A DNA stretch of 64,000 nt from Blasia pusilla (taxonomy: Eukaryota; Marchantiophyta; Marchantiopsida; Blasiales): NCBI GenBank assembly GCA_050084515.1, contig CM114275.1:12338001-12402000 (forward strand), given 5' to 3'. This document shows positions 12,765-25,545 of the stretch, piece by piece. The notes beneath the pieces are model-generated. The model saw only the letters and a program-made list of their open reading frames with translations. It did no database searches and was not told the origin of the DNA. Position 1 is the first letter of the stretch, and the number at the start of each line of letters is the position of its first letter. The translations under genes and the position numbers were made by a program.

Positions 12765-15700
12765 CTACAAATCCTGTGTGGAGAAACTTACCATAGAAGT
12801 ATGCTTGACGAGAGACATTGTGAAAATATCACTGCTTGATTGACGGCTGAGCATAAATCTTCTATTCGGTACTGATTTCCAGCTTTCACCTAGAGCTGGT
12901 TTTGGCTGCCCACCATTTCCCGCAACAGTATGGTTTGTGCACTACACATCCATACAAAGTTACCCAATATTTAGATGTGGAAAAATCCTAAAACCTCTGA
13001 AAAGGTTACAGAGAAACTCAAAATTGGCAGGTCCACACTTGGCAATGAACCAAATTTTCCTAAGGCTGGATATGGGTGTGAAGCATTGGAGCATGCATTC
13101 ACTCACCAAAACTGCAATTTTATTCAAGGCTGCCAACTTCTTCAGAGTTTGGCCCACACTGACCATCAAAGCATGTCCTGAATCCAATTGTCCATATCAG
13201 CGCAATTGTTTAAAGCTATGCGGTTATTGAAATGCATCTATCAGCTGAAGACTTAATGGGTGTGGAGACTTCTGATTCCACCCTTTCAACAAGTCCAAAG
13301 CGCACCTAGATATTGCTAGATTGACATCTTCTTGCCTATGATCATGCTGCTCAGATTGGTAGTATCTCAGTGCCATGTGGGGTACGTAAAGAGAAAACCT
13401 ACAGCTGTAGTCAAGGCCTGTTAAAGGGATACCTTGTACATTGTTGCCTCCCAGTATAGGAGAGATAACAGAAGACACTGAATCAACTATCAAAAGGCGT
13501 AATTGTGAAATCTGATGCACAGTACAAAAGAAAGAACTTCAGTTCGGTTCAGTTCAAGGAAGCAATGGGACTCTATGATAGAATCAAATACGATAGTAAC
13601 TTCAACACTGTAGGATCAGGTGGCTAAAAGAATCCCACCTCAGATGTGGATTGTAGATAAACGTTAAGGTCTTGAAGGAAAGCCAACACACTGTAGATCT
13701 CAAACAAACCTATCCTCTGTATATTTTTCATTGCATGGGCTAGCTCACTCCGCTGCTCCTGCAAACATGCCAGCAAGCCATCTCAAACGGGATCTTTATT
13801 CCAAGTTCTTAACATTAAAAACCTCCACATGTTCTAAATTGGGTACTTCTAGTTTGAGTCTACAAATCCCCAACGACGACATCAAGAAGTTGTAAAATAG
13901 TAACTTCCACTTCTAGATCAAGAGGGCTTGAGATCCAGATAGTTCTCATACAAAGAAATGCACAAACTGTGTCGATCACAACGCACCCGACATCCTGCCC
14001 CTTCAGCTATCTATGAGGATTATAACAGTGAGCATCGGTGTTATAATCCTCGTAGATAGCTGAAGGGGCTTACTGTTATCATAATAACAATAAGTCCCGT
14101 GGGACTATCAGAAAACCTTCTCAAGCTTCCAATCTTGATCTTGAAATTACTGTTACAACTCCATATTCGGGAGTTTTAAACAACTCCTTCCTAAGAACCT
14201 GACTATCACCAAGTGATCTTTAGAAGTATCCATACTAACCTCAACTTTGAGTAAAGAACCGAGATGACCACCCAACATGTGTGCAACACGCTGGGAAGAG
14301 AAAGCATTACAAGTGTCCACATAAATGACAGAGCAATGAAGCCTGTACGCGACACTTGCAGCAGCCTGCATGCAAATCTATTTTACAACCCAAAAAAAAA
14401 ACACATCAGGAGGCTGCACCCAATGTTGACTACAGTAACTGGGACTCGAGTTGAGACTAAATTCACGTTCTTCAGAACTGAAAAAAAATGGCAGCAGAAG
14501 AGCCAAGTAGCCCACTTGAGTTTTACCCGTTGATGATGATCCCACAAGCTCTGTTATTGTACCCTCTTGCAAAGACCCTTGCAGCAGGAGATCATCAAAA
14601 CTGCATCACTTGGCCAAAAATTCTCTTCTTAGAATCGCGTCTTCACGAATATTCTCTTTCTTCTTTTAGAAACAAATCATAAAACCCATGCAAAGAAATG
14701 TATATGTACCTAGTATGCATCCAGATGAAGAGTAGCAAGGTACAAGCTCCAATTTCCGGAATGATTGTCATCACAAAATAAATTCAAATACCATCTTAGC
14801 TTCACCTTATACTACTAAGGTTGCCATTGACTTGAAGCTATGTTGATAAGATATATCCAAACATCTTGTAGAAGGAAATCCAATACTGGAGCTCTCATCC
14901 TCGACTGAGACTCTACCTTCACATATGCCAAACTTCGACTCTAGGTTTCCTCGTATCAGTCACCCGTAGCCGTTTTCCTTCCCATCTCATTCGTTCGAGC
15001 GACCTTTGTTTATAGCCTCTCATTACATACTCAGGATGGTAGGTCTGTAGAGATTTCAATTACCTGCTAAGGCCCATAGAAAGGATCCGCGTCTCTTTCT
15101 GAGAAAAGTCGAATCCATTGCACCACCCAGATTGGAGACTATCCAGATAAGACAACATTTCTGCAATAGCCTGCATGTTTCTGATTAGAGCTGTCTGTCG
15201 AAGGATAGTTATCTGACAAGAACCATCCCTGCACCTCTACAATTTACAAGAAACCTTGAAGTTGATGCTCATATATGACATGTTGGCATCGCTACAACTA
15301 ATGGTCCAACATATTGCCTCGGGAGGCATCCATCAAATGGTGTGGTGAATTTGGGAAAGAGCTCATATTTCACGATGGTTCACCAAGTTAAGGTCAAGTG
15401 ATAGAAACCAAACCTCCTTTAGTTCATCAGACTCGGAGGTTTGCTCTGCCGCAACTGATAGCTCGTGGACCTTGTGGATCAGGAAGTCCTCCACTGAATG
15501 AGGAACGCAAATCAGATGAGCTTCGCGGAGAAAATGTTTCTAATGATTCTGTGGTCCTACACTGGGATCACAAAACGTTGACTTGTTGTAGCCTAAAGAT
15601 ATCACTTCAAAGAGAAGAACGAATGTACTTGTACAGTTCCTCTCATTGAATTGCAATACTGCAGTACTCTCTCGGTCGCAGACCCTTTATCATGTTAGCT

Positions 15701-15981
15701 CCGCATTCTGCTCATTTTGACGCTATGCTTGCTGAATGGAATGTTTTTAAAGTCTCGTGAACTACAAGTTGCGTTGTTGAGGATCCTCGACTTTCACATT
15801 CCGCATTAGCACCAGACGTTCTTCTATCTATACAGACTCCGTAGTTCCCCATAACGAACAACCATCGCTCCAAACACCACGACGGGTGAAGAAACGCACC
15901 TGTAACAACTCCTCGGGCGGCGAACAGCGCAAGCACTGCAGGAGTCATTGCCGGAAGGTCGAGAGCTTCCAAAAACACCAT
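12765..15981 (-). CDS. RAD51D: RAD51D homolog (RAD51 paralog, recombination repair)
   Basis: Nine exons on - join in frame: 15981-15900, 15493-15414, 15212-15064, 14600-14516, 14377-14240, 13758-13639, 13511-13433, 13177-13107 and 12941-12792, for 318 codons. Plant RAD51D is about 320 residues. The product is a RecA-fold ATPase acting in homologous recombination in the nucleus. Exon 1 encodes MVFLEALDLPAMTP and exon 2 VEDFLIHKVHEL, the small N-terminal domain. Walker A (GSSSTGKTQ) is in exon 4, CMQAAASVAYR and YVDTCNAFSS in exon 5, Walker B (RLLIVDSVSSVISP) in exon 7, and TNHTVAGNGG in exon 9. ATG 15981 is the first Met of the conserved N-terminus. The C-terminus is unresolved: reading through the last donor adds eight residues and a stop at 12765, whereas splicing to candidate acceptors near 12640 would stop almost at once. 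Confidence 0.9.
13997..14069 (-). repeat. Near-perfect hairpin in a RAD51D intron
   Basis: Arms of 31 bases (13997-14027 and 14039-14069) are complementary except for one position that can form a G-U pair, with an 11-base loop. The hairpin lies inside the intron between RAD51D exons 5 and 6. A weaker second inverted repeat (cttactgttat / aataacaataag) follows directly at about 14068-14094. It could be a small-RNA precursor, a foldback transposon remnant or a recent inverted duplication; the sequence alone does not decide. Confidence 0.75.
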
Positions 15982-16293
15982 GGCTCCGGTCTCCAGCACG
16001 AATTTCTCGTCATCCCGCGGTAACGTTGTTACTCCACAGGACGAACTTCTACCACTTCACAAACCGAAAAGGATGGTCAATCCAATCCCTCCGTTGTGCT
16101 TGAAGAAAAGTCCGCCGACAACGCCATGACTCCGGTCACCTACAGAATTCTCTCACTGTCCTTCAAGCGAGCAGAATCCCGCCATACCGCGGTGAGCCTT
16201 GCTAAATGCGACGCTATTTTTCAACATTCATTTGCTCTCTTACTCATGAACGGGTTCCATCGGCCTTCACTTTGGCTCTCATGGTCTTTTTTT

Positions 16294-16371
16294 TTCATAT
16301 ATCATCAAAGTTTGTATAGGTGGTTTATGGCTTTCATATATCATCGAAGTTCGTATCGGTGGTTTGTGGTT
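16294..16371 (+). repeat. Tandem duplication of a 39-bp unit
   Basis: Two copies start ttcatatatcatc at 16294 and 16333. They differ by a few substitutions (caaagtttg against cgaagttcg). The repeat lies between the RAD51D upstream region and a Helitron. The remaining DNA from 15982 to 16293 holds the RAD51D promoter side, with nothing recognisable. Confidence 0.65.
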
Positions 16372-16404
16372 TTCACCATTGCAAAGCAACTCTCTTGCAC
16401 GAGA

Positions 16405-16604
16405 TTAACCATACTCGCACAAATGCAAAACATTTGTGTGAATCCAATCATCAACTTTCTAAACACTATGCACGTGATATTTAATTTTCTAACTCCACTC
16501 CCAGTCTCAAAGTGGCATGTGTGGACACCATAGAAGTCCTTAGAGGACATGTGTAACAGTTCAGGAGGGTTTCCCCAAATCATGTCCTCTTTTAATTATA
16601 TAGA
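16405..16604 (-). mobile_element. Short non-autonomous Helitron (200 bp)
   Basis: On - the element begins TCTATATAATTAAAAGAGG after an A, continues with gacatgatttggggaaacc, and ends in TTAA followed by T. The 5' end matches the Helitrons at 36358 and 57579. The 3' end is degenerate: TTAA in place of CTAA, preceded by a weak palindrome (acaaatgcaaaacatttgt). It carries no gene. Confidence 0.6.
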
Positions 16605-19600
16605 TTAGTCAGATTAATGTTTGAAAATCAAGAAGGGGTTCTTTGACAATCATATAGATTATAGGTGAAGTTAGATTTTATGAGGTTTCTTATTTGTTTC
16701 GTCTCTATTGTTTATGAGTTTTCGCATCGTCTTCTAATCGAGTTGCTCTCTCTTTGAGTGATGTATGATCTCATACGGGGCTAGAAGAAGAGATTATGGT
16801 GTATAAGGAAATTCCTTCCCACATGCAATAATATCTACGATTAACGATTCAAATTTATTTATAACATATCTCCTTTGTCATGTGATCCACTTAGAAAGTG
16901 TGTGTTTTGCCTACTCAAAGAGATCATGCATTGATTCCGGTAGGTCACTGATGATCTATTGAGCACTTGGAACTTGAGTGTGCATGTTTTCCCCAATTTT
17001 GGATCCATTTGGGGCCATTTGGAAGAACTTACTATTTTGTCGCGGTATTTACAGTCGACCAAGCGTGGGTAGTATACTTCTATAGGATCCTCATATATAT
17101 TATTAGGTGTGGAGAGATCGAGAGTAACGTGTTAGGCTCTCTTGATGACATGTGTGCATAAGTTAATCTCTGGGAGCGTTCTTGGAGCCTTCTTAAGGGT
17201 TTCTTAGAGATTAGAGATTGTGGCAAAATTTTTGTAATTATGAGAGTTAAAACATGTGAAAATGTTGCGCATGCTTGAGATGAATCTTGTTGTAGAGCTT
17301 ACACAAACAGAGTCATAAGTTTGAAGAGGCAATGGTAGGAAGTCTAGGTATAGTGAACATGAGTCTGAAATTGAAGTGAATGTACAACATTGATGGAGAT
17401 TGCAAACCTTGGAGATCTATGCGCACTTCTGTTTTCCAAGAGAGTTGCCCAAGGTATCATTGACATAAGTTCTAGAGTCAAGGTCTATTGGTGATGTGCT
17501 TGTAGCAGTTGGTGCTACTTGAATGTCAAGAAAAATAGGAATGATATGGGGGTTGGATGGGTCACACTCCAATGGTGAAAATTATGGCAACTCTCTATTG
17601 GGCTTAGCAAATTTCATTCATGAAAAAGGCGTGACTTCTTAATAGAAGTTACAACTATAAGCATGTTGAGAGGTAAACAAAACTTGTGCCTAAGGACACA
17701 TAGTTGATCAAGCCTTACTCCCCCTAATGCTTAGGAGAACAAAATTCTCCCCTGAGTTCTAGTGAGAGAGGTCTCCTTGAAATCAATATTCTTGTACTTG
17801 AATGCTTCTTTTTGAAGACTTGAACAATGTTACAACACAATATTGAGTAATACTACGAGTAGAAATGGGAAGATAATCTTATGGAAGAAATATGGAAGAT
17901 GCAAAGGAGAGAAGTAAGAATAGAAGTGTACTAGAAGTTGATGCATCCTTATTAAGGAGCCTCAATTTCTCGTTCCAATCTTTTCCTTTTGCAATAATTT
18001 CCTAGATTTTCCTATTGGTCACTGCATACTCCTAGAATGCTTGTGAAAGTCTGAGGTTATCACAAAATCTCATGCCATTCTTAGTTGGTTGGACATGCCA
18101 TGGTATTTGAATCTTGGGGTATACTTTGTATATCATTAAGAATTCTACTTGTGAAATCCATGTAGCTTGTTGCAACCTACTAATGTGAAGTTAGAAGAAT
18201 TCCACAAAAGCATATGTTATAGGAAAAGTATGATGATCTGAATGTACTACTTGAGGTGGAGTAGTGTCATCGTGGTGCCACAAAGATGGATCTAGAGCCT
18301 GGTCTTTTAACGGTGAAACCTGTCACGTCTTTTAGGATAGATCGACAAGTCTGTAGTAGAGCACCTTTGAGGATAGTGGAGGACAACCTCAAGAGGTTGA
18401 GAATGACCTGCTGAGATGTTGCAACTCCACGGTGACATAGACAACAACAATATATTCTTGATTAAGTCAACCAAATCAAAGTAGTCGATTGCCATCTTCC
18501 CCTCGAATCAGGGTATTAAGTCAAAATTGCAAGGTTATAACATACTTCGTCCTCCTCTCCACGATTACATCATCGTCAAATTTTTCCTAGTTGCAATCAT
18601 AAGAAAAATCAGTATCTTCCACATCCTTAAGTCTAACACTTTTTGGATATTCAAGGGTCGTGGCACATTGAAGTCTCCTAAATGGTATTCCACAATGCCA
18701 ACCTACTTCACCATACAAAAATAAGATAACAAAGTGTAATGGAATATATGCTTCATTAAGATAAGATATACATCTTACTCCTCCTCCATGATATCATACA
18801 ATAATGCAATGATTGGACTTGAATGCATTGATCTTCTCTAGCTCTTAGACAAACATTACGATTTGCTTCTACCATAAGTCCATCCTCATTGAGAGGCATG
18901 AAAGAAGATCCAAAGCTTTGAAAGATTGGGAAGAACATCAATGTGAATGTTCAATGGTAAGCAACGAAGATTTAGGGTAAGATTTATGACTTTATGAATG
19001 GACTTCGCACAATTGGCAGGTCGATAATGAGGAGACTTGGAATGGCCTCTACTATTGGAGTATAGCCAAGGAGAACTTGAAGCACTTTTTGTGTCTCTTG
19101 TACTCTTGTTGGTAGATCCAATTTTTTGGTCAAAGAATTGCCATTTTATCATCCCAAAAGGCCCATTTCCGTTTTTGGGCTTTTTTAGAAAAAATCCTTT
19201 TGAAAATCCCTTATATCTAGAGGATGCATGAGAATTTGGAGTCTTGAAGAAAATGGGAATTATACATTAGTGAAATCAAATATAAGGAAGGAATGTTTTG
19301 GTATGGTGAATAATCATGGATGGAATGAACATACGTTAGAGACATGTTGAAGGAAGCATGTTCTACTTCCAATTCGTGTGGTAACTTCTCTTCACAACGG
19401 GCATTACGTTTTTTTTTAGCTTCTGCACGTGTTGGTTTGCAAAAATCACATAGATGTGAAGGATTTGAGGGAAGAGGAAGTCTGCGTAAAAATTGGGGAA
19501 AATTGCAAGATTAAAGTCATGAAGGAAGATGTCATAGAAGAAAGGAAAATTAGAGTAATGAAAACACTCTTCCAATGTAATGTAAAAGCATTGTCCTTAC

Positions 19601-20160
19601 TTTGGAGAATGGTGCTTCAATATGTCAAGATGTACCCCAATTCTTTGAGATGCAATAGGTCTATTTGTGATGGGAGTTAAGGATTGTCTCTCCACGTCCA
19701 TCAATATCTGATTAAGACTCAACACTTGCATGTGACGCAACATTGAGGAGAGTAAGAAAATAATAGGTTTTTACCCCCAAAAAATAGTCAGTATGCATTT
19801 CAGAATTCCAACAAAGACCAAACCGTGAGGAGAAGAAAAACAAAGTCATGAAAAAGAGAAGTATTAAGATTAATTTGGTTTTATCTCAATAAAATGTAAC
19901 ATAAAAGAATGTAGTGTTCCCTAGAGAGATTGTTTAAAATAAACAATTTTCCCTGGACAAACACCCTAAAAAAATTTCCAAAAAAAAGTTACAAGAAAGG
20001 AGGTTGGAAAAATTTTAGAGTAGAAAAAGAGAAATAAAAAATGGAAATAAAAGAAAGAATTAAAGGATACTAAATAAAATTGGAAAATTTGAGGTCATTT
20101 ATAAATTTAAATTTTAATCAAATAAATTTTTAAAATTTTAAAGGACGTGGTTCCAATTTT
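16605..20160. other. AT-rich DNA with retroelement LTR debris
   Basis: No gene is recognisable. Two short stretches match the LTR at 60064 onward: 18321-18417 matches its first ~95 bases, and about 16965-17045 (gaacttactatttt and neighbours) matches part of 60180-60260. Frames here are short and AT-rich (19429-19680 is 83 codons, without motifs). I read it as broken LTR-retrotransposon sequence. Confidence 0.45.
18321..18417 (+). repeat. LTR 5'-end fragment (TGTCACG family)
   Basis: Begins tgtcacgtcttttaggatag and runs to gacctgctgag. It is clearly related, with scattered substitutions, to 60064-60157. Because the 60064 copy starts a gypsy-like element on +, the shared TG start is probably the left edge of an LTR. 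Confidence 0.55.
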
Positions 20161-20538
20161 GAACATTAGCACCACAAACCCTTACTAGTTGGCTTGGGCA
20201 GCTTTGTTCACGGGCCATGCTTCCCGAATCCGAATCCGAACTCGAAATCGACCCTCGACCCGACCCTAACCTAGCCCGCCGCCTATTCAAAACAGCGGAT
20301 GCAAGTCGCCGTGGTGTGGTTCGGACATTGGATCACAAAGAGCGTGATCCAATGGCGGAGATGCGGTAGGACACTCCGCCGCCTCACATAATGTTTCCCT
20401 TGCTACCTTGCACAAATATATACTTTAATAGAAACTTTGATGGAAAACCCATCAGGATACAAAGGAGGGGGGCATAGAGAGCCAAAAAACCCACGTGCCA
20501 AAACCAGCCCTGAAGAGACTAAAGGGGGCCTTCCCCCC

Positions 20539-20925
20539 CTAACGACCAAACTCACCAATACCAGAGACAATATCAACAACACCTAGAGAACTATGGCTAC
20601 TACTAAGTGGGCCTCTAGCATTGGCGTCTCCAATGGCCTGAGCCCGCCATAAAAGCCCATTTTCTTGGGCACGTTGCAAAGCTCTGGAGACCCGTTGCCT
20701 ACAATAAAGAATCGCAGTGACTAAGGACAACCCATTTCTTGACTGGAGATGATGGGCGCAATCCATAAGGAACGAGTCAAACCTCTCCCCCAAAGACATG
20801 TACATCTCAATTGCTTGAGGGATAAATCGATGTTCGTCATGAAGTCGACTATAAATGTGGGTCTTATTTATCGCGGCCGCCGCTCCTTGGAGCAATCTTC
20901 CTTGTGCCACCACTTGGGCTCGCAC
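20539..20925 (-). CDS. Unidentified 128-codon reading frame
   Basis: An open frame in a locally GC-rich segment (20161-21044) next to the gypsy element. The translation is Ala/Arg/Leu-rich with helical stretches such as RVSRALQRAQENGLLWRAQA, and has no motif I recognise. It may be a transposon gag-like or hypothetical fragment. No splice sites or neighbouring homologous exons were seen, so whether it is coding is uncertain. Confidence 0.25.
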   Translation of the reverse strand: MRAQVVAQGRLLQGAAAAINKTHIYSRLHDEHRFIPQAIEMYMSLGERFDSFLMDCAHHLQSRNGLSLVTAILYCRQRVSRALQRAQENGLLWRAQAIGDANARGPLSSSHSSLGVVDIVSGIGEFGR

Positions 20926-21044
20926 CGCCTCCTACGTAGGATTCGTCACTACAACATCCGCTACCACCACCTCAGATTCCCGCGTCATATAGAGATCAAC
21001 ATGGATAAGGGAATCCGGCATGGAGTAGTGCCTCTCTCTCTCTC

Positions 21045-22064
21045 TCTTGTGCGCCTACTCTCCTTGAACGTTAATCTTGTTTGTTGCGGAAGCGTGCGTT
21101 CAGTAGGTCACGCTCTCAACGCTGATCTGCATCCAAACACGCACTTCGGTTAGTCGGGTCTTGGATCAATCAGCGGGATTACTTTCCAAGTTCTCGTCTT
21201 GGACTCTCTCTTCAAGCTCAATCTTCCTAGTTTCGCGGTTTCCAACACGGGCAAGTCTCGAAAGACTTGGGACAGACTTTTTCGTCGGTTCGGGAACTGA
21301 ACGGCGTTTCGCGCCTAAGCGGTTCCAATGTCCGATGAACATCCAATGAGTTCCTCACTAAGACTCGCACGAAGTGAATCTGGTTGGAATCCAAGTGTGG
21401 CGCATACAAAGTCCACTCCCTTGGATCAGGTTTGGGTTTTGGGTTTCGCGCCAAACTCCGTTTCATCCGTGCCTCAAACGCCGTTTGGCCCAAAGTGGGT
21501 TTCGTTTCCGAGACATCTCAGAGAAGGTACTCCCCTTACTAGTACTTTTGGGGATCTCTGGGGCCCCCTACATTTAGGGGAAAGACACCGGGCCTCTCAA
21601 TTGGCCCTCAACCCGATTGCTCTCTGAATTGTTTTCGGCCAATATCTCAGCCTGTACTTATGCGTTTGCTGAGATCTTTGGTGCGTTGGAAGCGTCTCAA
21701 GATCAGCTTTCCAACGCGCCCTTACTTGTCCCAAACTCATCTCGGAGCTCAACGTTATGGTCCTAAACACAGTCAGATTCTCCCAAACGCTAGTCATGTT
21801 CCAAACTGGTTCTCACCTCTTTGGCAACCAACCTCCAAGACTCAACTCATCTCAAGTCTCGGCTCGCGTTTGGTCTAGGTTTCCTGGTCGCGACCACTAA
21901 CGCATGAAATGCACAACTCTGTTCCGCGTTTCGTCTCTTAGACTTTTCCAAGAGACTCTACCAAACGCCTCTCCAAAGCGCAAACCTCGCGGCGTGAGTT
22001 CCTTTGAGTTCTGATGTTTCGCTTGGCGCGTATTTGGTGTTGTTTGGTTATGAGGGTCGCGACA
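21045..22064 (-). repeat. 3' LTR of the chromovirus
   Basis: About 1.02 kb, ending ggttatgagggtcgcgaca at its + right edge. It is very similar to 27406-28429, with the last ~450 bases almost identical. Its + left edge is blurred: TCTTGTGCGCC replaces the expected TGTCG(T/C)GCGCC and merges into a CT repeat. Confidence 0.88.
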
Positions 22065-22077
22065 CTCACCCCTCCTT
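22065..22077 (-). promoter_or_regulatory. Polypurine tract
   Basis: On - the sequence AAGGAGGGGTGAG directly precedes the LTR start TGTCGCGACC. This is the normal position and composition of the plus-strand primer of an LTR retrotransposon. Confidence 0.7.
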
Positions 22078-22758
22078 AGAAGGTTGATGTCCTCATCAAC
22101 GCAAACCTTATTGATGTTAAGTTCTGGGAAGCCGACCCCTTAACACAGAATCGCGTTCTGGTAGCTAACCCGCAATTCCTCTTTTGGCTTAAGTCTTAGG
22201 TTTGTCGCTTGCAACACTTAGACTTATTAGCTTCTGCTTTCTGATGAGCCTAGAATAGTTCTGCCAAACTAATCTAACTATCAAAATAAGCTCACTAAGT
22301 CTGCAACCTAACACTTCACTCACTATTTGTAAACAACCGCCTGTCTACCTAGCCAACTCGTACTACTTTTGGGTCACCTGTATTCCACCTAGGCGCGTCA
22401 CTAAGTTCAGTCATGAAACATGAATGAGATCACCACAAACCCCAAGACAGACTCATCTGCCCCGCCAACGTTAGGGCGAGCCCAAATGCTAGTACTTCAA
22501 CACTTGGTCCTGATCTAGATGCCTTATCTGAATACAAGCTCTCACCTCAAATACTCATTGTTTGGTCTCCTTGACTTACATCCTAAGCATATGAAGAACT
22601 ACTCATTGCCTTGCACAAACCAAACTCAAAATTACAATACAAGCATCGAATCTCCAAATCCATGTCTTCTTTATTGCAACAACTAAACCTTTCTAGTTAC
22701 AACGGGTTATCGGCCCAAGCTTTCCGGTCACAAGTTATGTCCATTGCTTCACCATGTA

Positions 22759-24054
22759 CTAACGCACGTGCTTTGCTTGCATCCATCTGAAGTCACGCAA
22801 TGTTTCTTGCGCATGTTCTAGATCCGCCTCCGCAATCCAAGTCGCCTCTTTCACATGATAGCCTTTCCACTTGACCAAGTACTCAGATTTGGTGGCCCTA
22901 CGTCTGAACAGAATAGTCTCAACCTCGAACTCTGGTTCCTCATTTCTGATGACCGGTTGTGGTCTCAACATCCTCCTTCGCTCCGGACGCACATTGTCTT
23001 GAAGATACTTCTTCAATAATGACACATGGAAAGTCGGGTGAATCTTGAACTCGTTTGGCAGCTCCAACGTGTACACATCCTCAAACGGCCTTGCCTTGAT
23101 CACATACGGTCCAGCATACTTGGTTGACAATTTTGCAGACAATTCTTTCGGAAGAGTGAGATTCTTAACACTCAACCACACTTGTTCCCCAACTTGGAAA
23201 CTCACATGGCGCCGACTTTTATTAGCATGCTTTACGTACCTTAGTTGAGCCTTGGTGAGACTTTCTCTCGCTCGCTCTTGTTGTTCTTGCATTTCCACTA
23301 ACAAACATTCCGCCGTTGCTTGACGAGTGTGTGTCGATGTATTGCCCTTCGAAAGAGCTAAGTCAAGAGGCCCTTCTGGTTCTCTTTGATACGCAAGAAG
23401 AAACGGAGATTCTCCGGTTGCAGAATGCTTAGTCGAGTTGTAACAATACTCAGCCATACTTAACCACTTGGCCCAATCTCTTTGGTCCGCACTCACGTAA
23501 TTCCGTAAGTATTGGTTTACGACCGAGTTTACTTTTTCCGTTTGCCCATCCGTTTGAGGATGGAAGGCCGCACTAAAGCTGAGTTTGGTCCGAACCTCCT
23601 GAATAGATGTTTCCAAAAGGCATCGGTAAACTTCGGATCCCGATCGGACACAATGCTCCTAGGCAATCCGCGGCGCACGCCACCAACCATCCAGGAATAG
23701 TCGGAAGTCGTGTAGGCCGTCGCGAGACTCTCTCGTCGGCACAAACCTCCCCAACTTGCTAAACCGATCAACTATCACAAGTATAGCGTTGTATCCCTCG
23801 GATTGGAAGACTCGTAATGAAATCCATGCTAATGCTTTGCAAGGGTCCCTTCGGGATTGGCAAAGGATGAAGTAAACCTTGTTTCTTCGCAGATAAGACA
23901 CGCGGTTCGCCTGGCGGCAGTCACGCATGTTTTCACATATTGAGCAACATCTTCCTTCATGTTGGGCCGAAGAACCTCTTAGACAAAACAAAGCAAGAGT
24001 GGATTTCTCCCCTTTGTGTCCCGCCAAAGGTCCATCATGACATTCCACAAACAC
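22759..24054 (-). pseudogene. Integrase with C-terminal chromodomain (broken frame)
   Basis: Three overlapping frames together form the integrase. 24054-23659 contains the zinc-binding His/Cys region (ending CRQANRVSYLRR) and the first core Asp (AILVIVDRFSKLGRFVP). 23771-23529 holds the second Asp (IVSDRDPKFTDAFWKHL). 23616-22759 holds the glutamate region (FHPQTDGQTEKVNSVVNQYL), then the C-terminal domain and a chromodomain (SEYLVKWKGYHVKEATWI). At least two frame breaks separate these parts. The chromodomain is the chromovirus hallmark, thought to guide insertion by binding modified histones. Confidence 0.88.
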
Positions 24055-24288
24055 CTTGGTCCGTAGCTTGCCTTGGCCTACATAGATCCCGCTCGCTTAA
24101 ACCTTAGCAAGCCGTGTCTCAAACTCAGATTGGCCACCTTCTCGCCCCGCTTTAACTTCCCAAGGTACTCCTCGCTTGCTCATCCTTCATGTATCCTTCA
24201 CTTAATCCTTCTTTCCAGTGTCTGTTTCATTAGGGAACATTGCTCTCAACACTTGTGTCGTTCGATGGCATGTGTTCATCCTCGCAAC

Positions 24289-24606
24289 TTAACGATCCTG
24301 GAATGACATTGTCTTTCCTGGCTTGTGGATTAGCTCCGCATTCATCAACGCCAAGGTATCATGCCACCGGTTGTTTTGGCGCCACGCGATCCTGGTCTCA
24401 AAATACTTGAGCGATATGTTATCGGTGAATACTTGAGTCCTGTGAAGTCCCAAATAGTGATGCCACTTCCTCAAGCAATGAACCACCGCAAACAACTCTT
24501 TCTCATGAGTAGGCCATCTCCTTTCGGTGTCGGTCAGCTTCTTGCTTTCGTATGCTCTGGTCTCCCTTTTGCACCAACATTCCCGCAATCGCGAAATCAC
24601 TAGCAT
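24289..24606 (-). pseudogene. RNase H domain of the chromovirus
   Basis: The frame contains YESKKLTDTERRWPTHEKEL, then FAVVHCLRKWHHYLGLHRTQ and FTDNISLKYFETR. This is the order seen in Ty3/gypsy RNase H (conserved E and D residues, then the tether to integrase). It is cut from RT upstream and integrase downstream by frame changes. Confidence 0.85.
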
Positions 24607-24629
24607 CCGTGTGCACCTTTAACGGTTGT

Positions 24630-25545
24630 TCAAACTCCGGCAGTTTTCAGAACTAGTTCCTGCGAGAGGATCTCTTTGACTCGATTGAACGCTTTATCCA
24701 CTTCCTCGGTCCATGTAGTATTGGCAAACTTTGTGGTCCAATCCGTGAGAGGTTTCACTATGCCCGAAAAATTCTTCACGTTTGTCCGTAAAATCGATAC
24801 TCGATGAACCTTCTCATCCCCTTCACCGTGGAAGGCGGATCCCATTCGCAATCGCGCTCACCTTTTCCATGTGTGGACTCACTCCATCCGCAGACTGACC
24901 ACATGTCCCAAGAACTTGATCTTCGTCAAACCGAACTCACTCTTATCCGCATTCGCATACAAACTTGTTCCCTAAGTTTCTCAAACACCGTCTTCAAATG
25001 TCGAAGCGTGCTCCTCTAGTGTTTTCGAATAGATGAGTATGTCATCTATATAGATGATCACAAACTCATCCGTCTCCTTGTGAAAGATGGAGTTCATCAA
25101 AGTGGTAAACGTCGGAGGCGCATTACAAAGACCGAAAGGCATTACTACAAACTCAACGAACGTATCTCATCCTACAGGCAGTCTTCTCTACATCCGCTTC
25201 GGCAATCCGAATCTGATAATATCCTGATTTCAGGTCAATCCGGCTGAAATACTTGGCACCCGACAATCGATCAAAGAGGTCATCCATCCTCGGTAGAGGA
25301 TAGTTATTCTTACCGTCACTTTATTCAGCGCCCGATAATCAACACAGAGTCTCAACTTCCCATCCTTCTTCTTGACAAAGAGGACGGGCGCCCCATAAGG
25401 TGACTTGCTCGTTCGGATGTAACCCTCTCTAGGAGTTCACCCAACTGTTTCTTCAACTCAGCAAGTTCCTCTTGATTCAACCTATATGGTGCCTTTGAAG
25501 GTGGTTGAGATCCTGGTATCACCTCAATCTTATGATCAACCGCCT
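24630..25545 (-). pseudogene. Reverse transcriptase of the chromovirus (fragmented)
   Basis: The coding sense is - but no single frame spans it. The catalytic YIDD box is at 25052-25041, in the context [14 protein letters not shown]. Upstream pieces read as VDYRALNK- and MPFGLCNAP-like segments in different frames; downstream, 24851-24630 gives ILRTNVKNFSGIVKPLTDW. Several indels are needed to explain the switches. Confidence 0.8.
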
